Part shown: positions 33,550 through 46,700 of the stretch, in pieces
How positions within the stretch are numbered: position 1 is the stretch's first letter
Layout of the letters: every line of letters begins with the position of its first letter
Source: Varroa destructor
Taxonomy: Eukaryota > Arthropoda > Arachnida > Mesostigmata > Varroidae
Reading direction: 5' to 3'
Assembly (NCBI RefSeq): GCF_002443255.2
Contig: NW_019211455.1
Coordinates: forward strand, 3,343,223 to 3,407,222
DNA length: 64,000 nucleotides
Position numbers and translations under genes: made by a program
The notes under the pieces: generated by a model
What the model saw: only the letters and a program-made list of their open reading frames with translations
Told to the model about the DNA's origin: nothing
Database searches by the model: none

Positions 33550-35701
33550 TTTCCTCTTAAGTGGAGAAATACCTACTCTTGATTTCAACAGCGATATATA
33601 TACAGGATAAAACCGCTAAGGAAAACTTTGCTTATCAATTAACGTTAGTGGTCGTACAATATGCTACTTTCTCATTTTAAAATAAGTACATTAACTTAAC
33701 CAACGAATCACTTCATCGATCACGGCAATTTATGTGGTCAAATTCATCTAAATTGAGTCACTATTATATTTCAATGTTAGCAAATACTATATAGACAGCT
33801 AGAGGCGTTTTATAACCGTTTATCGATTTTATCTGCTATTCGTATATCGTTTGATAGAGCCCGCGCATTGTTCTCGATTGCACCATCTATTAAAATGTAA
33901 CGCGCCTTCTCTATAGTCGATGTCCACTCCTAGAGGATTAATTCTGAGCTTAATAAGCATAAAGCCAAAGTTAGGCTACGACGATTAGATTATTATGATT
34001 GAGTTGGGGTGGTGATTCTTATATTTATGTAACATTTTGTATAAAAATGAAAAGAGACAATATCAAAAAGGATATAACTGAATATCTATACATTTATTTA
34101 TTTCAATTAACATTAATTTTTACTTCCTTAACTTAACTACTTAATTCAAATAACATTAATTAGCCTAAGGGGCTAGATCGAATCCTGGTCTAACAAATCA
34201 TTATTTTAATGTGTAACAAATGTTAGTCAAGAAAAGGATCTCTACTCAATAGTTGCCCCCCTTTGGTTGGGACCTGGATAACTCATAACTACCTACATGT
34301 TGGCTAAACGTAAAACACATATTTAAAAGGTAAAAAATGTGTGTTGTGATATTATGTTAATAATAGTCGTCCGTTTTTCATTTCGTCATCTTTGCCATTT
34401 TCTCTCTTGCTCTTTTTTAAAGGGTTCATTGATACACTTAATTCGGTCAGCTGTTAGTCATTGAGGTGACAAGAAAAATGGGCGCTTGTTTGGGCTCGTA
34501 TTTTTAGTGTCTTAAAACCTGGCACTCGAAGATTGTCACTTAACACACCTGATCATGAAGCTGCGCTGAAATCTCCTGAACATCATCTTCCTGATAAAAT
34601 GACGCTTTGCATACTTCCTCTGAAGAAGTCGCCATCACACAGTAAGGAGCGCTCTTGTTCGTAGCAAAAACTTTACTGTTTGTTATTTTCTGATGAACTG
34701 CTAAAGTTGAACACAATATTCACACACCTTTTAAGATATAAGACAATAGTGTTTTTTTCCTTAGAGATACAACATCAAGGTATTGGGTTCATTTACCGGA
34801 GCAGTCACATGGCTACCCTAGTACAACTGAATGCATGCTGATGGATCGGATTAAGTGAGGGGCCGTACATATGTAAAGAGTGCGAAACGTCACCTTAGCA
34901 CGTTGATTTTTTCCTTTCTCTCTCTCTACGTAATTTTATCACCAGTCAAACACAGTCGCAGACGAACTTTATTGCCTGACATAAAAACCACTTACGAGCT
35001 CTGCATCGTCCACCGCTCTTGCTGCTATAATTTATCGGTATTTTTTACGTCCGAAATAAAACTTACACTTTGTCCTATAAATTAAAACTAGGTAATAAAA
35101 AAAAGTACGGTCAGGGTTCTATAACACATCCAGTGCGCAGAGCCTGTCTTCACTGAATGAAACTTCCATTATTCTTATTTTAAATGTTTCTATGAAGTGT
35201 CTATGCCACCCGAGTAAAAGGTGCTTTGGCGGGCGATTGATGTAATGAATAGTAAACAAAATAGTTTGTAACCAACTGACAAGGATTACCGTCAAGTAAG
35301 TTAAGCTATAGATTATCTTTACAAACTTAATCTATCCAGCTTTATTTTTTACTATACTCAATATAATTAACCTTAAGAAGTTTTACCTTAAGAACTTATT
35401 AAGAAGTTTTAAGCCACTTTAACTTATGTATGTCAACTTTAAAATACATTAATTAAATTCGAATTATTTTTACGGTTAACGTAAACTTCTTAAATAATAG
35501 TAACTAGTTACGTTCTCCATGCTTGATGCTATTTAAATTTCGCATATGAATCTCGTACAGTAGTAGCACGCCTATAATCCATGGAGGACTGAACGAGGAA
35601 GTCAATTCTATAGGCATTTAAATAAGCAGAGAAGTAAGAATCCACATTAACAAGTTTTAAACAGTTGAGTTATTGAAACAATTATTTTATGAAATTTCAG
35701 A
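33550..35701. other. Divergent spacer between ClC-7 and ORC3
   Basis: Holds the two genes' 5' flanks, head to head about 2.1 kb apart. AAATTTCAG immediately before the ORC3 ATG looks like a splice acceptor, so ORC3 probably has an upstream 5' UTR exon here. No coding exon recognised; 34855-35085 is an unremarkable open frame. Confidence 0.5.
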
Positions 35702-38700
35702 ATGGACACACCTCTGATTTCCCAGTCGTGCCATGTTCGTAAACCAAGCAGGCCAAAGAAGGGGCCCATTTCGAAATATTCCCAAATTTGGCAAAACTTG
35801 GAACAAAAGGTAAATTCACTAAAAAACTAGTTATTAGTTGTTAGTGATCTTTACGCACTTGAGGTAGGCATGGCCATTGATCTCTGAGGCGCTCTGAGGA
35901 TACCATTATTCGCTTTGATACTTGTGAAGATGTCCCATGGTATTGGAAGCAAACATGGGAAACCAAATCCTTGAATAACACAATTATAGACACACTCAAA
36001 AATGCCTTAATATACACGACTTTCTAATACTTGCAACATTTATTTTCTGTACTCAATTTTTTTTCAGGGTACTTTGACACTACATTAAATGTCTTAATGA
36101 TGAGCCTGTTTTCTCAAAGTCGATTCAGTGGGATGTCTGTAAGAATGTTGGAGACGCTCTAAGACTACAATGATACATATTTAGTCACTATGCGATAAAT
36201 AAAAATGAAATATTTATCACTGTGGACAGCTATACCACTTACATAAAATAAACAAACAGTAATTTACCATTGAGCAATAATCTGCTAGTTAATTCATGCT
36301 CATTTAGTATGGAGATAGTTTCCTGCCAAATGTTTGGTTTGTTGGACAACGACAAAAAATTTCTCTATTAGTCACTTCACATGGAAAGCTTTTTTAGAAA
36401 GACTGCTTATTGCTGCATGATCATTCTACCGTTTACACTGGACTCCTATAAGAAGAAGTGTCCGTTATTATGTGTACACTATATAAAAGGTACACCATTT
36501 TCCCTTTGTTTTGACGGTTTTATTTAGACATGGGTAATCTTAAACGGCTCGGATAGGGTCAGACGAACTGTAATGATTATAGAAACTATAAATGAACCTT
36601 ATCTTTTTTCGACTGTTACAGTTGACGGCATATCATGTTGAAAAGCACGAGCAGTTGATTAGATCTGTTTTGCAATTCTTTTCAAGCGGATGTGACCAGA
36701 AGCAGGAGAACATACCAACTGCCATGATTCGACTTGGCTCCAGCGTTTCCGACCATTCCGGTGGGTCGATCTCTAACTAACCAACTCATAGCTGGAAACG
36801 ACTTGTAAACCAACTACTTGACGTCTTCACATTCCGAGCTGTTATTTAGAATGCACAACGAGAAATGCACGATTATAAGTGGCGTACAACCTTGGCATTA
36901 AAGAGGAAAAATTCTTGACAGTTAGTTAAATATTTGTCAAAGACTTAATTTTGGGTATAGATTTGATCAAATTATTGAATGTTTTCTTCGTGTTTATTCG
37001 AACATGATGTTAATTGATTGATAAATTGCAGGTGTCTTTGGTGAGCTCTCGAATCAGCTACACAAAGTCACGCCTTTGATTTGTCGTCTGTCGCCTGTCG
37101 ATTGCACTTCGCTTTCTGGAATCCTTCAAAAAATGTTTAATGAATTCATAGCTGTGCTTAACCTCGACGATGAGCCGAAAATCAAAAGGGCGTTAATCAG
37201 CTTTGAGAACTTGGTCCAAATATATAAGCTCGTTGCTTGTGAGCAACCAGGGATGACATGTGGAAGTCCCAGGAAAAGGAAAAGTGCGTTATACAATAAT
37301 ATGATAAATGCATGTAGATAAAGAAAAACGTTGAATCGGTCAAACTTTGGGAGGACCGAAAAACTATTGCCAGCGGATTTTTGAACAATATTACTTGTTT
37401 AATAATTTTCTATATTCTACACAGTGTTGACATTCAATTCTCGTCCATTAAAGTGACAAAATCGTTTGCAGCTTCGAAATTTCGTCTGGGCGCAAAAAAG
37501 TTTATTATAATTATTGAAGACGTAACTTCGGTAAAAACTACAATCCTTGAGGACCTTTCCCAGATTCTGAAAACTCACCTCGAAGAGATGGATACCTGTC
37601 TTGTATTCGGTATGTTTACCGCGTTTAGTATCTTTAACTACTCACGCTTTGGACCTATACTAGTGTACTATGACATCATGTCTTTCTTAACAATTACAAT
37701 TAATAAGTTCCTAAAGCTATATTAAATGATAGGCTTTATCTCAGTCTACGGACATAAATATTTCTAATAATGTGTATGTACATGTGCGTGTACTGATGGA
37801 TGTCTATCGCCACATTGTAATGTGCGTGTACTGGATTGCCAAAAGGAATTTTTCTATCACATTATTTTTTTGTTTCTTTAAATAAAGTATATATATAGGA
37901 CATATGCACAGAGTTGAATCCGAGCATAGTCAATGACCATGTTTCGGGTGCTTGTTTTGCAGGCATTTCGTCGACGGCGCAGCATATTCACAAGATACTA
38001 AGTTTACGATGTGCTTCAAACCTTTTTATCCGGTCGTTTTCTTCACCTCCCGTTGAAGAAACGCTCAATGGGATCTTTGATCTACTCGTCCTCAATAGAG
38101 ATTTTCCTTTTAAACTGGAGCCAGAGGTAAGATTCCTTCAAATGCCTTGCCCACTGAGCCAAAAGCCGACACTCTTTGGTAGCTCTATATATCCGTCTCT
38201 TTCGTAAGGCTTACACCTTTGAAGTTAGTGTTGAATATGTATGAGAAGAATCGTCAGTGAAGTCATATACACTATTATAGAGTAAATCGCGGAGTAATAA
38301 AAGATGATCGAGCATCAGCAGCTATAGGGTATTATTTCATAGCACATGCTTATTCTAACTCGCGGTGTTGTAGTTGGTAAGTAAACTATGCACTATATTA
38401 AAGCGCTACGTATGTAACCATATTTTTCAGTTAATGATTATTGTGTCATATCAAGGATTTCTCTTTTTAGTAATTCACACAGAAAGTTATTGTACAGGCA
38501 GGTATGAGTACAGGGTTTTACAATATTTCATATAATTTCAAAGGACATATGATAACGTAGCTTTTCCTTACTAATCGCGATTTCAGCATATTCTAAGGTA
38601 CATGCGGTAGTATGTTTAACATATATATTAGTAACATAGTAATAAGCCCTCAGCAACACCACTTAAATATAGCATGTTCATATCGAAATATTGTTAATTC

Positions 38701-41700
38701 ATTGGTAGCAATTGTTAAAATGTTATTAATTCAAACTTGCAGTACTACCACAACGTGTGGAACTTGTATTCATTTTCCATTTATTCTATTCCCTAAGCTA
38801 TTCAACTGGATGACCGACTTTGTTCTCTACCATGATTTTTCCCTGAAGACAATGCTGCATATCCTCCGGGTAGCTCTGACAATTCACCTGGAGAAAGTGG
38901 ACCCTAAGACGATATACTCTATGTGCAACCCGGGAACTGGTATGATCCTAGTTTTCATTTAGAGCGGTCCGGGTAATAACAGAACTGATGTACGCATTAT
39001 TTCATCATGAAGTGATTTTGTGAAGTTGATTAACAACAGCAGATACCATACTTTATATTTTTCTCTTACTTCAATGGTGTACTTTTTTTTGCAGTTCTTT
39101 CATAATAAGCATCTGGGTTAACACCGCATACGTTTTCGTACTACATGCGTCATTTTCATCATATGGCAGGTAATACAAACATCTTTTGCATTGTTTCAGA
39201 TCATGAAATAGATAAAGCTATGTTGCTGAACAGCGACAACGACTCTCTGCGTGAGAATCTTGCTAATGTCCTGGTGAGTCTGGCGGGTCTACGACCAGGG
39301 ATCTTCAAGAACTGTTTCTTAAGCTTACAGAAGAAGTTCTTTGTTGACTCAGCTATTTTTCGTAAAACTGAACAAGTTATTCGGCTTCTATCCGCTAACG
39401 AGCTTCGGCAGAGGCTTCAGGTTTGTGTCCAGTCATATTTTAATTATTTAGTATATTTTTAGTAATCCTCAATTGCCAGTGCTGCTGTACTATTTTACAA
39501 TGTACGCTGACAAACTTGTTTTGACCAAGGGTGAATTATGAAAAAATTAACCTATGTATAGTAATATTAACAACTGATGGTTGAATGAGTATGTGTAGAA
39601 CACCGAAAAACTTTTGTTGTAAGTACTATAAAAAAAATAGTTATCTAATATTTGAAAAAGTTCCTGTGTGCTGCGTCGACAAATCTTTAGTTATCTACTA
39701 TTCTGAACCGTTTTCATACTGTAAAGAGCCTTATCCGATGTTCTGTACGAACTTCCGTATTAACCTACTGAAATTGTTAAAATACGCTCCCCTCTCAATG
39801 TGCGGTTCAACTACCATAGTTGTTGCTGATCTAAACTAGTGTTCTTTTATCACGGTTTCTGTCATAGGAGCATGTGGCACCGCGTAAGAGTGGAGAAATT
39901 GCCGACAAGCTTAGAGGGTTTTGCGATTGCCTCGGACAAGATGGTCTCGACGAGAATTTGTCAGAGGCAGCGGAAAACGACTCAAAACAGTTCACTTCGA
40001 GGTTAGTTGAGCAATAGCAAGGATGAACAAAACAAAAAATTTGAATAGAGGATCGATTGTAATTCGGATATTATTGTAATTATCATACATTTTTCGTCTT
40101 GAAAAGCAACAACACTTTTCTCTCTCATATCAGGCAGCGTAATAATAAATAGCGATTCCGTCGATCATTTAAAAAACCTTTTAAAGAATCGTACAGTAGT
40201 TAAAACCTGTGCTGGCGATAAACTCTTGTATAGATGTTTGCTTGTAATGTTTAAAGGCAGGTTGTGGTATAAGTTCGAATCCAGGCGTCGACACACTTCG
40301 TATCGGTATGGGAGCCAGCCGTCTTACAGTGCCGGACGAAAAATTAGAAAGATTTAGTAAGCAAAGGTTATTAAATTTTTCTCTAAGCGTATATAATAAT
40401 TAGTTGTTGATTGATTAATGGTTCTACTGTGTTTCGAAGGTCCGAATGGAAACAAGCGATGTTGGAAAGCGCAAGGAAAAAACGCACGACAAAACTTGAC
40501 CTAATACGCGAAGATATCATCAGCTTCCTAAAAGACCAAGCGAAAAATGTGCTGACGCTTGCAGATTTGCCTCACGCTGAACATATTTATATCGGTACGA
40601 ATGCATCGATTCGAACAGTATAGAAACCGTAAAAGGCTTTTAAAACTAACTTAACATTGCTAACTTCCCGATACAAAACTAAATAGAGAATTGGTAAAAA
40701 ATAAGCTTGGGCGTGTTTTAGACGATGATATTTTACTTCGGACTTACCTACTTTACAGCTTTTTATAAAAATTACAGTTTTTTTTTCAAATATATTTTCC
40801 AGATCAATATCCGCAGAAAAAATCTTTTTAAATCCTAGAAAAATGCACACTATAGAGTATGCTTATGTTAAATTAAAAAATAGATCGTATGAAAGAATTA
40901 CATATAGATGGATTAACCAATCGTAAATTTCAGTAAAAGGAAATGTTAGTATTGTAAACTACCTTCAAAGACAGAAATTAAATTATTTTTTCGGCAACCT
41001 TGGTTAATCAACGCCGAGATAACAAGGTGACTAAAGGTTTCTACGAATACCAGTTCACTAAGATACGTTTCGTTCCGCTAACGACTCCACTAGACGTTTT
41101 TGTTTTTTTCTAAGGAAGCAATTAGCAAATTTATCTAAATCTAGTGATCTCAGCGTGAACGTCCATTTGATTTGGAAATAATTCAAAAAAGCCTCAACCT
41201 CTATTTTAATAATTTTGCCATATTTAAGTACTGTTATATATTGTGTTGTGTTATATGCATATATCCGGATTGAGAGTAATTTTTATATATATTCATTTGT
41301 TAAGGGAATGTATCAGAACTTCGTGCAATGTTTGCCCCAACGCTACGTACCACCTTGAATCGAGCTCTGGCAACCCCGTCTAGTGTTCTATCATGTCATT
41401 GTTGTAGAGTAAAATCAGCTGAAGCATCAGCCTGTTTACCACCTATTAGCATCGTATACAAGCTCCATCTTGAGTGTGGGAAAATGATAAACGTTTACGA
41501 CATGCTGCTGAGTTACCAGGTAATGTCTGCGTTGCAAGTCAACAAAGAGTTGAATAATTTTTAAACGTCATAGTTGATCGTTTGTTTCTATTGCTATAAC
41601 AGCACTGTGGCATCACATGAAAGTCTGTGTTAACAACTTTATTCTTCCTTCTTCTTTATTTATGACCATCCGAATAACAGCTAAAATCCGCAGTAACACC

Positions 41701-41996
41701 GAGAAGACTACGACGAGTTACTGCTGAACACATTTAAATCACATTTAAACACACAAAATTAAATAAAGTATTTAAAGATAAACTGTGAGTTGTCGTTGTG
41801 ATGTATGATCAATTTAACTAATCGCTTGTTTTAATGGCCATTTATCTGGTAATATTAGTCTGTCAGGGAGGATGATTCGGAAGTGTCAATCGCGGAGTTT
41901 CTTCGTGCTCTCCGCGAACTCCAAGTCTTAGGTTATGTGAAGCCGACAACACGAAAAATGGACCACCTTCAACGGTTGACATGGGGCTCCTGTTGA
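35702..41996 (+). CDS. ORC3: Origin recognition complex subunit 3
   Basis: Core ORC subunit for replication-origin licensing. Exons: 35702-35809 (MDTPLISQSCHVRKP; YSQIWQNLEQK), 36622-36760 (ENIPTAMIRLGSSVSDH, matching human EIPTAALVLGVNVTDHD), 37032 to about 37242, about 37472-37609 (GAKKFIIIIEDVTSV, the AAA+-like strand), 37963-38126, 38798-38939 (TDFVLYHDFSLKTMLHILRV), 39200-39420, 39868-40001, 40440-40594, 41305-41519 (ISIVYKLHLECGKMINVYDM) and 41871-41996 (AEFLRALRELQVLGYVKPTT, ending HLQRLTWGSC). The C-terminal winged helix almost copies human [20 protein letters not shown] and DHVARLTWGGC. Phases close everywhere except the third intron, where donor and acceptor are ambiguous (donors near 37242 or 37293; acceptors at 37424, 37455 or 37471). 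About 585-610 residues versus 711 in human, so some internal loops are shorter. The short last exon acceptor is GGGAG at 41870. Confidence 0.93.
40200..40335 (+). mobile_element. Possible tRNA-derived SINE fragment
   Basis: In ORC3 intron 8. AAGTTCGAATCCAGG (40271-40285) fits the RNA polymerase III B box, followed by CGTCGACACACTTCGTATCG as in SINE tails. Upstream there is no good A box and no cloverleaf, so it is not a working tRNA. A diverged relative seems to lie at 47105-47192 on the other strand. Confidence 0.4.
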
Positions 41997-42145
41997 TGCT
42001 GACGACCCTAAAACGTGGGCTGTCTTAGTTGACGTCGAACGTAAATACGCTTATGAGTAGAGGGATGCTGACGACCCTAAAAGAAGTTGGCCATAGACAA
42101 GGACCAAGCGTGGGCTGTCTTAGTTGACGTCGAACGTAAATACGC
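41995..42145. repeat. Imperfect tandem duplication at the ORC3 stop codon
   Basis: GATGCTGACGACCCTAAAA occurs at 41995-42013 and 42064-42082. A 37-bp block beginning CGTGGGCTGTCTTAGTTGAC occurs at 42014-42050 and 42109-42145. The blocks abut in the first copy and are separated by 26 bp in the second, so one copy has lost or gained that segment. Copy 1 begins inside the TGA stop. Confidence 0.93.
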
Positions 42146-43715
42146 AGGCATTGAGTCTGTTATATGTATCTAATTGTTAGGTTGTACACACGTTCCCGAT
42201 ATGTAGGGAGTGCTTTCACAATGTTGATAAATTGAACTTGTTTTATTTAGACCTAATCAATACGCGTTTTTAGTTTCACATTACACATCACTACCAACAT
42301 ATTATCGTTTTCTCGTATCCTTTAATGCAAACAAGTGCACTGGAAATGTACCTTAGGTAGGAAGATACCTAGGCAAAGGGCGCATACCCATTCTTATATT
42401 AAGGTCTCTCGATTGTTTGTTATAAATAGATATCTGTCAACGGGAGAAGCCTTTGTGTACAGTATAGCCTCTATGTTTCGAGTATTACGTCCGGTACCGC
42501 TGTTAGGCATTCCAACAGACGACTGGCTTCAAGCACGAAACGAAGTCTATCTATACCCAAGTTTAAGCCTAGACCACAACGTGTCTCTAAAATTAGTAAA
42601 CAATTACGTCTCCCACTAAGCTAGCCCGGGGATATATAAACTATAGTCTAAAAAGAGTCATCAGTGCTAATTATCTCTAGCAGACCTCGCAGTTGATCAA
42701 ATATCATGAGTATTCTGCTCAAGCTCGTCTCACAGCTCCAAGTAGAATGATAAACGTCCGATTATCTATAGAAAGAATAAACGGAATAATATAAGAACCT
42801 TATTTAGGTCAGAACCTGTAAAGTAATGCTCATGACCTATTTTTTTATGTTGACCTATTAAAGTACATATGTATACTTCTTATAATGAGCTTTCTTAATA
42901 TTACCAAATCCAGTATCAAAATAAATGAAGATGCTTCTCGTCAGTTCAAACATTCATTCTTACCCGTCATTTACTTGCTGTATTCGTATATTCAAAGCAG
43001 AAAGTTCACATACACATTCCCTTAATCTAGTCGCGTGGCCTTGTAACTTTACATACCCTTAATCTAATTGCGTGGCTCTGTAATTTCACACTTAGGCATC
43101 ACGCAGGCTATTTATATATACTTTTTATTGAAAAAGTAAGTATGTCAAAGATACGAACAATGAAGGCCAAAATAAAAACGTTAAATGATGAATCCTGTCT
43201 TCGAAGTATCTCCTGTTGTATATCTTTTCGAGCGTAAAAGCTTATTCCCTTTCTACTGAAAATTTTTCACTACCTCCGATTATCCTGACAAAACGGTAAT
43301 ACATGCACATGCGTCAATGTGACTTCCTTGGAAGGCAATAACTTAAGCTTTACATTACTTAATAGTATATTCGAATTAATATACTAATACTGGGAACCGA
43401 AAACGAATGACCAAATGCTTCATATTAACACATCTGACGTCGTTCGCATTCATCTCATTCCTCAAGTACAACGAACTCATTTACTACACTCGTCAGTATC
43501 GTTTTCGTTATTCTATTCGTAGCAAATAACAAAGGAAAGACGACCAACAGTAAACCCTGGTGTGCATTTGTGAAAAAGCAGGTCAGTGGTAGTGTTTCGT
43601 ATCGGATATTGTCTGTGGTTTTTTAAGACCCCTCAGATAACCGGGCCTTCTTTAGGCGTCGTCTGATGGTTTCACTGTCAGCAACTGAGCACTTGCACGT
43701 TCTGTCTTCTTGCGA
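42146..43715. other. Spacer between convergent ORC3 and PRKCSH
   Basis: 3' flanks of two convergent genes. It contains a diverged 35-bp tandem repeat (listed) and an unassigned open frame at 42335-42619 without recognisable features. Confidence 0.5.
43019..43090. repeat. Diverged 35-bp tandem repeat
   Basis: 43019-43053 and 43056-43090 both read CCCTTAATCTA followed by GCGTGGC and TTTCACA/TTTACA-like ends, with several substitutions. This is an older duplication than the exact ones in this window. Confidence 0.8.
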
Positions 43716-46700
43716 TTAGAGCTCGTCGTGGTCCAAATCGTCGTTAGCTGAGTTTGCCTGTTCGGTTCCAGCCGAATGGTGACTCTGTTGGTTGGCAGTA
43801 AGCATGCCGGTCGTACAAGCAGCCGGAGTGGAGAATTCGAACTGATACTCACACCGAGAAGGTTCACTTGCAGACACGAGCTGATTCGAAAGGCCGCACT
43901 GCATGATGACAACGGTCGAACGCGATGGGCCATTCCAGCAGCCAGTACCTGCACAGAAAAAAGAGCAGCAGATGGTTGAAATATTATAATATTACTAACA
44001 AAATAATTCGAAAACGCATTTTTATCAAAAGTGATGATATCTAATTTTAGCTTATTTACTGGCTGTTTATGATTATTGCCTTAGTTATCAGTATAGATAA
44101 TCAACATAAATGTGTGTTAAGCGTTTTAGTTCATTTGTCTTCCTTTTGAAAGTAAAATGCGAAAACAATGTCTCCGTATAAAATATAAATCTATTAGTAT
44201 TGTACGTCAGACGTTCATGGCTTCATATATGATGAGATCTATTTCTGAAAGAATTAACGATTATTCATTAAAAAAAAAAAAGAAATAAGTAGATATTTGG
44301 ATAAACAAAATGTCGGGGCGTTTGAGTAATTCGCCTATATAGAGGTCAACTTACCGCCTTCAAATTTCATGGCCGCGTATTTATTGCCGTCTCTTTGATC
44401 CCAGTGTGCATAGCGGCCAAGAGCCGTTTCCGAACCTCCATCTTTAGGTCGCTGACTGCAGCGATCGAAGGGGCAAAGCTTATATATGTACTCTTTCTCT
44501 GTAAGCTCGAAACATTCGCCACGTAATGGAACAAACTCCGATTCGTCACCAAAATCACCGTTCATAATCTGCTCGTACTTCCTGTAATCACAAAGTTATC
44601 ACGTCCGCAATATCGAAGTCACCATTCATGGATTACGCGTAAATACAACAGTATATTGTACTAAAGTTAGTCATAAATTCATTAATTGTATAAATAAATA
44701 AAGGCTTCTATCAAATCGATTCGTCCAAACAGTGTAAAAGTATAATAATTCGAAAGTGGCTATGATGATTAACGTAAAAGCCCAACCTATAATTCATTAT
44801 TACTCGTATGGACCGTTTCTTATGTGTTTGTACCCGGTTTGGTGCTCGTAGTATAACTCGAAAAAGAAAAAACGACCGTCAACCATTGAACAAGTTCTTG
44901 GAAAGAAGTCACTGAGGCTTAGTGACTATTTGGGTTTGTTTTACAGGTAAGGTTGTGAATATTTATTTTGTTATACAATTTTTCGAGTGATACATGCGTT
45001 ATTAAGATATACAAATAAACATGGTCATAAGTATATCTTAGTTACTATCCCATTATCTTCCTGTTATAGAATAACATGAGACACCGTTCCTAAACCATCC
45101 TTATCTACCAAACTACTGAAAAACTACGAAAACCTGGAGTTAGCATACTGTAAATACCTAAAATTGAATGTAATTAGAAGTAATCTATTTAATGATAATA
45201 AGAAGACAACAGTTTTGTTCTTAAAACACACCAAGCAACCAGAAACCAGAAAAATGTGATATCACTGGTGGCCTTGGGACTACACTAAGGTTATGTTTCC
45301 CTCAATGATACAGGCTATCGACAGTAACACAACAAAAACGAAGCCTTTTAAAGCTATAACATCAAAATATCGCTAAGGTTATGCACAAAAAAAGAAACTT
45401 ACTCAAGTTCCTGCTCCATGTCTTTGTATCTTTGTTCTGCATCATGATACTCTGCCCGTGCCTTATCAGCAGCGTCAACCGCCGCTTTTACAGCTGGGTC
45501 ACGTTCCTCCTGTTTACTGGTGTCATCCTCAGAGCCTTCCTTTTCAACTGGCGGAAATTCAGGAGGAACTTGCTCATGGTCTCCACTGTCATCGCTGTCG
45601 TCGTCGCCTTCCTCAGCAATCTGATCGAACTCTTCAAGGTCGTCTTCTTTATCAGCGGACGTGGGCGTCAAAATAGAATCATGTACCAGAGTAGAAGCTG
45701 ACTTATCAGCATCTCGTGTTTGTTTATCGAGCAGCCAGACAGGCTTAATGAGGGGCCAAGCCGTAGAAGCAAACTCATCAACATCCACTTCTTCAAGGTA
45801 GGCGAGGAAGAACTACATATAAAAAGGGTAAGTGTAGATGGGACATAAATTCAGTATTCAGGAAAGCTAGAATTAGTGAAGTATATTCCGAATAAAGTAC
45901 AATTTGAACTTGAAACGTGAATTACTTAAGGAAAAAACAAAAGGGGTACAATATAATGCGGTGTATCCCCTGCGTTTTTGTCATTTTTTAATCAGAACGC
46001 GATTGATATCGTATGATTTATTGATTGAGAGTATGATTAAATACCTTAGCTTCTTCTTCCGAAACTTCACCATTTTTGTCCTGGTCGAACTGACGGCGTG
46101 CCCTGATTTCATGGAAGGTCACGAGACCGTCTTCGTTCACATCCAGCTCTTGGAATGTTTCCTTGGCACGCTTCTTGTCCTCTTCAATGTAGCCTGCCAC
46201 TTCGGCCTTGTCTGCAATGAGCAACAATGAATTAGCTCAACTAACCTTTCGTAGCTGGAACGCAGTTAAATTTGACAAATGCATTATGTAAGGCTGCCAT
46301 CTTAATAGCCAATCAGCGATACTTAATACATAGTTACACTTTGCCACATGAAAATTTTAGGATTTTACTTTAGTTTCTATTGACAGCAAAATAACCTTTA
46401 AAAAATCAATCCCACAAACCTGCTTCATCTTTATTGCTTTGCTCCCGCTCCTTTTTTTGTTCAGCTTCCACATCGAGCATTTTACGCTCTAACTCCTCTG
46501 CATCTTTCCGGGCCTGGTCTTTGTCGTCGCGCTCTTTCTTAGCACCCTCCACGCGGCCCTTCAACTCACTTACTTTCTGCTTGGCCTCGACAACCTGTGG
46601 AGAGACAAATAATACACAAATCACATCAAAACCAAGTTCAATACAATACAAAAACGTCACACAGGAAAATACGACGAGTAAATCATGTCACTTAATGTTG

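Noticed and set aside
36592..41564. Considered FANCI or FANCD2 for the helical exons, which would have completed a repair-gene cluster
   Set aside because: The last exons read YKLHLECGKMINVYD and ELQVLGYVKPTT then HLQRLTWGSC, which are diagnostic of ORC3, and the earlier exons align with ORC3 in order.
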